Shown: positions 31,222 to 36,620 of the stretch, piece by piece
Layout of the letters: each line of letters begins with the position of its first letter
How positions within the stretch are numbered: the first letter of the stretch is position 1
NCBI GenBank assembly: GCA_030039005.1
Contig: JASHQT010000259.1
Coordinates: 1 to 36,620, forward strand
Origin: Bryobacteraceae bacterium
GTDB lineage: Bacteria > Acidobacteriota > Terriglobia > Bryobacterales > Bryobacteraceae
Direction of reading: 5' to 3'
DNA: 36,620 bases
Position numbers and translations under genes: made by a program
Notes under the pieces: model-generated
Seen by the model: the letters and a program-made list of their open reading frames with translations, nothing else
The model's database searches: none
Told to the model about the DNA's origin: nothing

Positions 31222-32181
31222 ATGAGCCAATATTACCTAGGCGTCGACGGCGGCCAATCCGGCACCCGGGCGGTGATCGGCGACGAGGCCGGCCGGGTGC
31301 TGGGCATTGGCCGCGGGGGTCCCAGCAATTACGCGGGCGCGTCCGAGGGCCCGGGCAGGTTCGTGATCGCCCTTCGCGCCTCCCTGCGCGACGCTTGCCG
31401 GCAAGCCGGATTGAATGCCGGCCAGGTGCGATTCGCCAGCGCCTGTCTCGGATTCAGCGGAGGGACCGCGGACAAGGAAGCGACCGTCCGCCAAATTCTC
31501 GCGAGCGACCGGATGCTGGTGACTGACGATGCCGCAGTCGCATGGTCGGGCGCGACGGGCGGCAAACCGGGAATCGTGGTGATCGCCGGCAGCGGGTCGA
31601 TCGCCTTCGGACGTAATGCTGCGGGGCGCACGGCGCGGGTCGGCGGATGGGGCTACCTGTTCGGGGATGAAGGCGGCGCCTTCTGGATGGCCCGCGAAGC
31701 GCTGCGGGCGGCGTTGCGCTGGGAGGAAGGCTGGGGCGGCCCCACTTCGCTGCGCGCCCGTTTGCTAGATGCCACCGGTGCGCGAAACATGAACGATCTT
31801 CTGCATCGTTGTTATACGGCCGAATTCGAACGGCCACGCGTCGCCCGTTTCGCGCTGCTGGTCAACCAGGCAGCGGAAAGCGGCGACCCTGCGGCGCTCG
31901 AAATCTTCGACGCTGCGGCGCGGGAGCTGGTGCTGCTGGCCAAGGCGGTGCGCGGCCAGTTGTTTGCGGACGGCGAAAAACCGGTAATGAGCTACGCCGG
32001 CGGTGTGTTCGGCAGCCGAATCCTGAGAGCGCGATTCGGTGAGCGGCTGCAGTCAGAAGCAGGAATGCCCGTGACCGCACCAATATACGACGCGGGGCTA
32101 GGCGCTCTCATGGAGGCTTATCGCATCGCCGGGCTAGAGCGGCTCGGGATAGACCTTTCGATACAAGGGTACGGTGCCTGA
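31222..32181 (+). CDS. BadF/BadG/BcrA/BcrD-type ATPase, probable N-acetylglucosamine kinase
   Basis: The 319-residue ASKHA-fold protein has phosphate-1 motif YLGVDGGQSGTRAVI (about 5-19), the connecting CLGFSGGTADKE, the DDA segment of phosphate 2 (TDDAAVAW), the GSGSIAFG loop (about 120-127), and a GGWGYLFGDEGGAFWMAREAL stretch known from eukaryotic-type N-acetylglucosamine kinase. These residues suit ATP-dependent phosphorylation of an amino sugar, although some family members activate enzymes instead. The ATG follows the glycosyltransferase stop by eight bases, so the genes are cotranscribed. It may recycle cell-wall sugars or feed the neighbouring glycosyltransferase pathway. Confidence 0.85.
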   Translation: MSQYYLGVDGGQSGTRAVIGDEAGRVLGIGRGGPSNYAGASEGPGRFVIALRASLRDACRQAGLNAGQVRFASACLGFSGGTADKEATVRQILASDRMLVTDDAAVAWSGATGGKPGIVVIAGSGSIAFGRNAAGRTARVGGWGYLFGDEGGAFWMAREALRAALRWEEGWGGPTSLRARLLDATGARNMNDLLHRCYTAEFERPRVARFALLVNQAAESGDPAALEIFDAAARELVLLAKAVRGQLFADGEKPVMSYAGGVFGSRILRARFGERLQSEAGMPVTAPIYDAGLGALMEAYRIAGLERLGIDLSIQGYGA

Positions 32182-32377
32182 GCAGCGAGCGAGTCAGCCG
32201 TTTCCCTATCCACAGCCTAGGGTGAGTTTTCTTCAACCGCTGCCTCGGAAGCTCGATAAGGCGGCTGAGAGCGAACTGCATCAATGGCTTGGGCTTGGCA
32301 GGAAGGGAAGAATGGCGAAAGTGATGCTCCGGCGGACTCCACACTTTCTGAGACCCTGGTCGATGAGAATTTCATGA
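32174..32377 (+). CDS. Possible small basic protein of 67 residues (doubtful)
   Basis: A GTG frame overlaps the end of the kinase-like gene by eight bases and also overlaps the possible start of the HDOD gene. Its middle and end read KLDKAAESELHQWLGLGRKGR and MAKVMLRRTPHFL, which looks like a helix and a basic tail, and its leucines fit an amphipathic pattern. There is no recognisable family and no Shine-Dalgarno. It is listed because it fills the 102-base gap between the two genes if the HDOD protein starts at the later ATG. Confidence 0.25.
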   Translation: MPEQRASQPFPYPQPRVSFLQPLPRKLDKAAESELHQWLGLGRKGRMAKVMLRRTPHFLRPWSMRIS

Positions 32378-33618
32378 CGAACCACGTGGCCGAAATGACG
32401 GAGGCCCGGGGCGATGAAGCGATCCGAGCGCATTGTTTGCGCGTGGCGGCCTGGTCCAGCGAGCTGGCGAGCGCGATCGGGCTTTCCGAACCGGATCGGC
32501 ATTTAGTGGAGCAAGCCGCGCTGGCGCATCACGTCCCCGAAGTTCTGGTGGACGATCATGCTCGGCAGCGATTGCTGGCCGAAATGCATCTGGAAACCAA
32601 AGGCGAGCAGCCGATTGTGCCGGAGCAGGTGCAAACCGTTTTGGAGACGCTTTGGGGCCGCCGCCCCATCGCCGATCCTACGATGGGCAAGATTGTCGCG
32701 GTGCTGGAGATCAGCGACGATTTCGACCAGTATTTCGAATCCGAGCCTCTGTTCGACGGCGAGCTGACCGATCAATGCATGAACTCCTCGGTGGAGGCCA
32801 TGATGACCTACTTGCAGGTCACCAGCCGCGCCGATGTGAGTCGGGTGGTGGAACGGCTGCCGGTGTTCCCGCGCGCGGCGCGCGAGGTGGTGCGGCAGGT
32901 TTCCAACCCCGAGGTGGGCCCGCGCGAACTGGAGGAAGTGGCTTCGCTCGATCCGGTGCTGGCCGGCCGGCTGATCCAGACTGCGAACTCGGCGTATTAC
33001 AGCCCCCGGCAGCCGATCGGCAGCATCTTTCACGCGGTTTCCTATATCGGCACCGAAACCGCCCGCCGCGTGCTGCTGGCCGCCGCCATCCGCGGGAATT
33101 TCTCCTCGCCGCAGTCCCACCGGATCTGGAACCACAGCCTGGATGTCGCCCAGATCGCCGAACTGGTGGCCATGCACGCCGCGGTGAAGATCGAGCCCGC
33201 GCAGGCCTTCCTCGCCGGCTTGATTCACGATCTCGGACGGCTGGCGTTCGCCATGATGCCGGTGGCGTTCCAGGAGCGTTTCCAGCGCCTCACCGACGCG
33301 GGTTGTCCGCTGGTGGAAGTAGAGAAGTGCCTTTCCGGACGCTCGCACGCCGAATTGGGCGCCGAGACTCTTACGCAGTGGAAATTCCCGCTGGAAATCG
33401 TCGAGGCCGTGCGTTGGCATCATCGCCCGGAACGCTCCTCGTTGCCGCTGCCCTCCTTGCTCTATCTCGCTGAGTTTCTCGCCGAATCGCAGGAAGATCT
33501 GCCTTCCTACGTTCGGATCAACACGGCCACGCGGCTGGTCGGGGTTTCGATGGGCGTGTTGACCGAGATCGGCGAGAGGAATGCCGGCTCGCTCGAAAGC
33601 CTGAAATTCGCCGCCTAG
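32284..33618 (+). CDS. HDOD-domain protein with degenerate HD-GYP-like N-terminal domain
   Basis: The product has 444 residues, or 414 from the alternative ATG at 32374. The first half (about 48-160) resembles an HD-GYP output domain (HCLRVAAWSSELASAIGL, then AALAHHVPE), but the metal-binding Asp is His83, so cyclic-di-GMP hydrolysis is unlikely. The second half (about 180-380) is an HDOD domain with VSNPEVGPRELEEVASLDPVLAGRLIQTANSAYYS, and unlike many relatives keeps His284, His315 and Asp316 (LIHDLG). HDOD proteins act in bacterial signalling without known enzymatic activity. The start is uncertain, because no good Shine-Dalgarno precedes either ATG. Confidence 0.85.
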   Translation: MAWAWQEGKNGESDAPADSTLSETLVDENFMTNHVAEMTEARGDEAIRAHCLRVAAWSSELASAIGLSEPDRHLVEQAALAHHVPEVLVDDHARQRLLAEMHLETKGEQPIVPEQVQTVLETLWGRRPIADPTMGKIVAVLEISDDFDQYFESEPLFDGELTDQCMNSSVEAMMTYLQVTSRADVSRVVERLPVFPRAAREVVRQVSNPEVGPRELEEVASLDPVLAGRLIQTANSAYYSPRQPIGSIFHAVSYIGTETARRVLLAAAIRGNFSSPQSHRIWNHSLDVAQIAELVAMHAAVKIEPAQAFLAGLIHDLGRLAFAMMPVAFQERFQRLTDAGCPLVEVEKCLSGRSHAELGAETLTQWKFPLEIVEAVRWHHRPERSSLPLPSLLYLAEFLAESQEDLPSYVRINTATRLVGVSMGVLTEIGERNAGSLESLKFAA

Positions 33619-33654
33619 AGTTGTCGTGTAGAGCCCGCGCGTTACGCTGGTCTG

Positions 33655-35028
33655 GTGACCTCTGCCACCGAGAGCGGCTGGCTGCCGGATCTGACTTATA
33701 TCAGTGGTGCGTTTCAATCGGGACTGGCGATCTTCGCCGATGAACGCGGCCACATCCTGCGGCTTTCTTCCGCGCCGGAAGACCTGCAAAAGGCCCACCG
33801 TCTGGCCGGTAAGGCCATGCTGCCCGGCCTGGTCAACGGACACTCCCATGCCTTTCAGCGCGTCCTGCGCGGGCGCACCGAGCGTCGAAGCGGCGCTCGG
33901 CACGATTCGTTCTGGACCTGGCGCGAAAGCATGTATTTCGCCGCCAACCGGCTCTCGCCCCAAGGTCTGTACCACGCCTCACGCATGGCGTTTCTCGAAA
34001 TGGTCCTCAGCGGCATCACCACCGTGGGCGAATTCCATTATGTGCATGGCAACGCCGGGCCGCGATGGGAGCGCAATGCGCTGGCGGGACTCGTGATTTT
34101 GGCGGCGCAGGATGTCGGTGTTCGCATCGCCTTACTGCGGGCCGCCTATGCGCGCTCGGGTTGGGGAAAGCCCCATCATCCCGGACAGGCGGCCTTTCTG
34201 ACGTTGCAACCCGAGGATTTCATTGCCCACACCGAAGAATTGCGCGAGAGCCTGGCCCACCCCACCAATCCCGGATATGTGTGGGTGGGAGTTGCACCCC
34301 ATAGCCTCCGCGCCGTGCCCCTCGATTATCTGCGCGAGGTGGCCGAATACGCGCGCTCGAACGATCTCCCTCTGCACATGCACGTCTCCGAGCAGCCGGC
34401 GGACGTCGACGCTTGCGTGGCGGAATACGGTCTGCGGCCCGTAGAGCTGCTTGCTCGAGAAGGAATATTGGACCCGCGGTTCACGGCCGTGCACGCCATT
34501 CACGTCACTGAGAACGAAATTTCCGCCCTTGGACGCGCCGGCGCAACTGTTTGCGCCTGCCCCACTACCGAACGCAATCTGGGCGATGGAACGGTTCCGG
34601 CGGACCGGCTGTGGCAGGCGGGCGCCGCGGTCTCGTTGGGCTCCGATAGCAACGTGCAAATCGGTTTGCTCGAAGATGCGCGATCGCTCGAATATCACTT
34701 GCGGATCGCCAAGCTCGAACGCGCCCTCCTGACAGCGCCGCAAGTGTTTTCCTGCGCCACGGAGGCGGGCGCTCGCAGCCTGGGCGCGCCAGGAGGCAGC
34801 CTGGAGCCGGGCCGTCCGGCGGACTTCTTCACCGTCGCGCTGGACGACCCTTCGCTCGCGGGGGCTGATCCCGGGTCCCTGCTCGCTCACGTCGTTTTCT
34901 CGGCCGAGCGCAGTGCGGTTCGCGATGTAGCGGTGGACGGAAAATTCGTCGTTCGCGACGGCCTACATCCGCTCGCGGAGGATATCGTCAGGGAGTTCGC
35001 GCGGACGCAAATAGAGCTTTGGCGGTAA
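33655..35028 (+). CDS. hutF: Formimidoylglutamate deiminase
   Basis: The 457-residue amidohydrolase converts N-formimino-L-glutamate to N-formyl-L-glutamate and ammonia in the five-step histidine degradation. The metal pair is in NGHSHAFQR (H63, H65), followed by the family signature DSFWTWRESMY. Later metal and catalytic sites are in LHMHVSEQ, VHAIHVT and LGSDSNVQIG. The length is normal. The start is GTG at 33655. No other hut genes lie in the window, so hutF stands alone here. N-formylglutamate can release formate, which is also a substrate of Fhs, a possible remote link to the C1 operon. A guanine- or methylthioadenosine-type deaminase is less likely because of the FWTWRE signature. Confidence 0.9.
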   Translation: MTSATESGWLPDLTYISGAFQSGLAIFADERGHILRLSSAPEDLQKAHRLAGKAMLPGLVNGHSHAFQRVLRGRTERRSGARHDSFWTWRESMYFAANRLSPQGLYHASRMAFLEMVLSGITTVGEFHYVHGNAGPRWERNALAGLVILAAQDVGVRIALLRAAYARSGWGKPHHPGQAAFLTLQPEDFIAHTEELRESLAHPTNPGYVWVGVAPHSLRAVPLDYLREVAEYARSNDLPLHMHVSEQPADVDACVAEYGLRPVELLAREGILDPRFTAVHAIHVTENEISALGRAGATVCACPTTERNLGDGTVPADRLWQAGAAVSLGSDSNVQIGLLEDARSLEYHLRIAKLERALLTAPQVFSCATEAGARSLGAPGGSLEPGRPADFFTVALDDPSLAGADPGSLLAHVVFSAERSAVRDVAVDGKFVVRDGLHPLAEDIVREFARTQIELWR

Positions 35029-35048
35029 GTCTCTGCCATAATTGTTAG

Positions 35049-36620
35049 GTGGCTGACCGGCGCGGGGCTTTGCACGAATTAATCCGGCGTGGCCGCCTGC
35101 GTCAGGTTTCTCACCTAGCCATCCACGCGGCGTCCTTCGCGAGCGTCATCGCGCTCGGTGGCATGATCCTGCTGCTGGTGGCGGGCGCACAAATCCTGAG
35201 CTGGTATTGGATTGTGTTGCTGTTCACCGCGGGTCTCGCGGCCGGCGCCTACCGCTCGCGCACCGAATTGCGTTCCTCCTACCAAGTGGCGCAAGCCATC
35301 GACCGCGAGCTCGGCTTCCATGACGCGCTGTCGACCGCTTATTATTTCGGCGATCATCGGGATCGCGCGCCTTCGCCCGAATTCGTTGACCAGCAGCGGC
35401 GGGTGGCGGAGGATTTGGCGCGATCGGCTGATATTCGGCGCGGGGTGCCCTTCCGGATGCCGCGCAGCGCGTATGCGAACCTGGCGCTCGCGGCGGTGGC
35501 GCTCGGCATGTTCGGACTGCGCTACGGCATCGAGCGTAGCCTGGATCTCGGCTCTCCGCTGGTCCACATCCGTTTCGACGGGCTGTTCGGAAATTCGCAG
35601 GTGGCCGATGCTCGCCGGGGAAGCACGCCTGGCGATCGCGATGGTCAACGCGATCCGGGCGTCGAGCAATGGAACGCGAACACCAACGAGCGCGACCCGG
35701 CTGCGGACGCGGCCCGGCAGTCCGTGGAAGATCCCGAGGCGAGTAATACCGGCACGTCTCCCGATGGCGCGGCCAAGGCCGACGCCACCAACACCGAGCA
35801 ATTGCCGCCGGGGACGAATCCGCTCGATTCGGGCGAGAAGGGCGATCCTTCACGCCCGAGCGATCAGAGCGCCAATCCATCGCAGGGGGCGGACCCGAAG
35901 TCCGGACAGCAGAACGCATCGAAGGACGGCAAGGGCGATTCGAAAGATCCCAACCAATCCGGCAATTCCAGCCAGGACTCAAGTCTGGCAAGCAAGCTGC
36001 GCGACGCGTTATCGAATCTGCTGGCGAAGATGAAGCCGCAGTCCAACCAACCCGGCGGACGGCCGAACGATTCGTCGCAATCGGCGAGCACGCGCAACCC
36101 GCAAGCTGACAAGCAGGACGGCGCGCCGAAGTCGCCCGGCCAGGAGCAGGCCGACGCAAGCGCCGAGTCGCGTTCGGAGGGCGAGCAGCAGCAGGGTGGA
36201 ACGCAGCAGGCATCCCAGGGCAAGAGCCAAGGCCGCAGCGACAATCAACCCAATTCGCCGGACGGCAAGAGCGGCATCGGTCGGCAGGACGGCGACAAGG
36301 CCGCGCGCGAAGCTGCCGAACTGGCTGCCATGGGCAAGATCAGCGAAATCATCGGCAAACGCGCCGCCAATATTTCTGGCGAGATGATGGTGGAGGTTTC
36401 GCCCGGCAAGCAGCAGTTGAAGACCCAATATTCTCAGCAGAACGCCACGCACACGGATGCGGGCGGCGAGATCAACCGCGACGAAGTGCCGCTGGCGTAT
36501 CAGCAGTACGTCGAGCAATATTTCGCCCAGATCCGCAAGCTGCCGGCAGCAAAGCCAAAGCCCGGCGCGGCTTTAACGCCGGACTCGAAGCCGAAGAACG
36601 CGCCGTCCAGTTTGCCTTGA
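35049..36620 (+). CDS. Membrane protein with long low-complexity hydrophilic tail (DUF4175-like)
   Basis: The product has 523 residues with a GTG start and a TGA that ends exactly at the window edge, so it is complete. Three membrane helices are predicted (about 24-42, 50-66 and 140-157). A soluble segment between helices 2 and 3 contains QAIDRELGFHDALSTAYYF. Residues 190-430 are dominated by Gly, Asp, Ser, Gln, Asn, Lys and Pro and appear disordered. A short ordered part near the end reads EIIGKRAANISGEMMVEVSPGKQ and PLAYQQYVEQYFAQI. The layout resembles DUF4175-type proteins, often near MoxR/DUF58 genes in this phylum; those would be beyond the edge. Function is unknown. Confidence 0.75.
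   Translation: MADRRGALHELIRRGRLRQVSHLAIHAASFASVIALGGMILLLVAGAQILSWYWIVLLFTAGLAAGAYRSRTELRSSYQVAQAIDRELGFHDALSTAYYFGDHRDRAPSPEFVDQQRRVAEDLARSADIRRGVPFRMPRSAYANLALAAVALGMFGLRYGIERSLDLGSPLVHIRFDGLFGNSQVADARRGSTPGDRDGQRDPGVEQWNANTNERDPAADAARQSVEDPEASNTGTSPDGAAKADATNTEQLPPGTNPLDSGEKGDPSRPSDQSANPSQGADPKSGQQNASKDGKGDSKDPNQSGNSSQDSSLASKLRDALSNLLAKMKPQSNQPGGRPNDSSQSASTRNPQADKQDGAPKSPGQEQADASAESRSEGEQQQGGTQQASQGKSQGRSDNQPNSPDGKSGIGRQDGDKAAREAAELAAMGKISEIIGKRAANISGEMMVEVSPGKQQLKTQYSQQNATHTDAGGEINRDEVPLAYQQYVEQYFAQIRKLPAAKPKPGAALTPDSKPKNAPSSLP

Overview
The window looks like a chromosomal segment of an acidobacterium of the Bryobacter/Solibacter type. Markers for this are an Oar-like TonB-dependent receptor with an N-terminal carboxypeptidase-regulatory-like domain, a secreted protein ending in what looks like the Solibacter-type TIGR03437 C-terminal domain, an ECF sigma factor of the Acidobacteria-type family beside a Ser/Thr kinase with tetratricopeptide repeats, and high GC. 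The assignment rests on recognising families by eye, not on a search. I found no rRNA, tRNA, CRISPR array, insertion sequence or phage gene.

Left part (1-13344), one-carbon metabolism. A GrpB-family gene runs off the left edge, followed by a small di-haem c-type cytochrome with its own promoter and terminator. Next comes a two-gene unit, a HbpS/GlcG-like protein and glutathione-independent formaldehyde dehydrogenase (fdhA). It converges on a six-gene minus-strand operon: unknown SAM-dependent methyltransferase, core-MetE, MetF fused to a MetV-like Cys-rich domain, cobalamin-dependent MetH, long-form Fhs and an FchA-type cyclohydrolase. Together they could carry formaldehyde to formate, formyl-THF, methenyl-THF and methyl-THF, and then to methionine. 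The methylene-THF dehydrogenase step is absent from the window. A 44-residue membrane protein lies upstream of the operon.

Middle part (13517-22684), signalling and housekeeping. An ECF sigma factor and a transmembrane Ser/Thr kinase with eight 42-residue TPR units are divergent. A secreted trypsin-fold protein that lacks the catalytic serine follows the kinase. Then come an MBL-fold hydrolase diverging from a CopD-like membrane protein and YgfZ, a proline-rich coiled-coil membrane protein, thymidine kinase and a class I methyltransferase.

Right part (22685-36620), cell surface and regulation. The Oar-like receptor faces the TIGR03437-type secreted protein. A lipoprotein, a GT-C glycosyltransferase with a discoidin-like tail and an N-acetylglucosamine kinase-like ATPase form a tight plus-strand unit. 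An HDOD protein with a degenerate HD-GYP-like front half, formimidoylglutamate deiminase (hutF) and a membrane protein with a long low-complexity tail follow.

The most interesting parts are the formaldehyde-to-methionine locus, where core-MetE, MetH and a MetF-MetV fusion stand side by side under an unexplained leader, and the serine-less protease next to the kinase.
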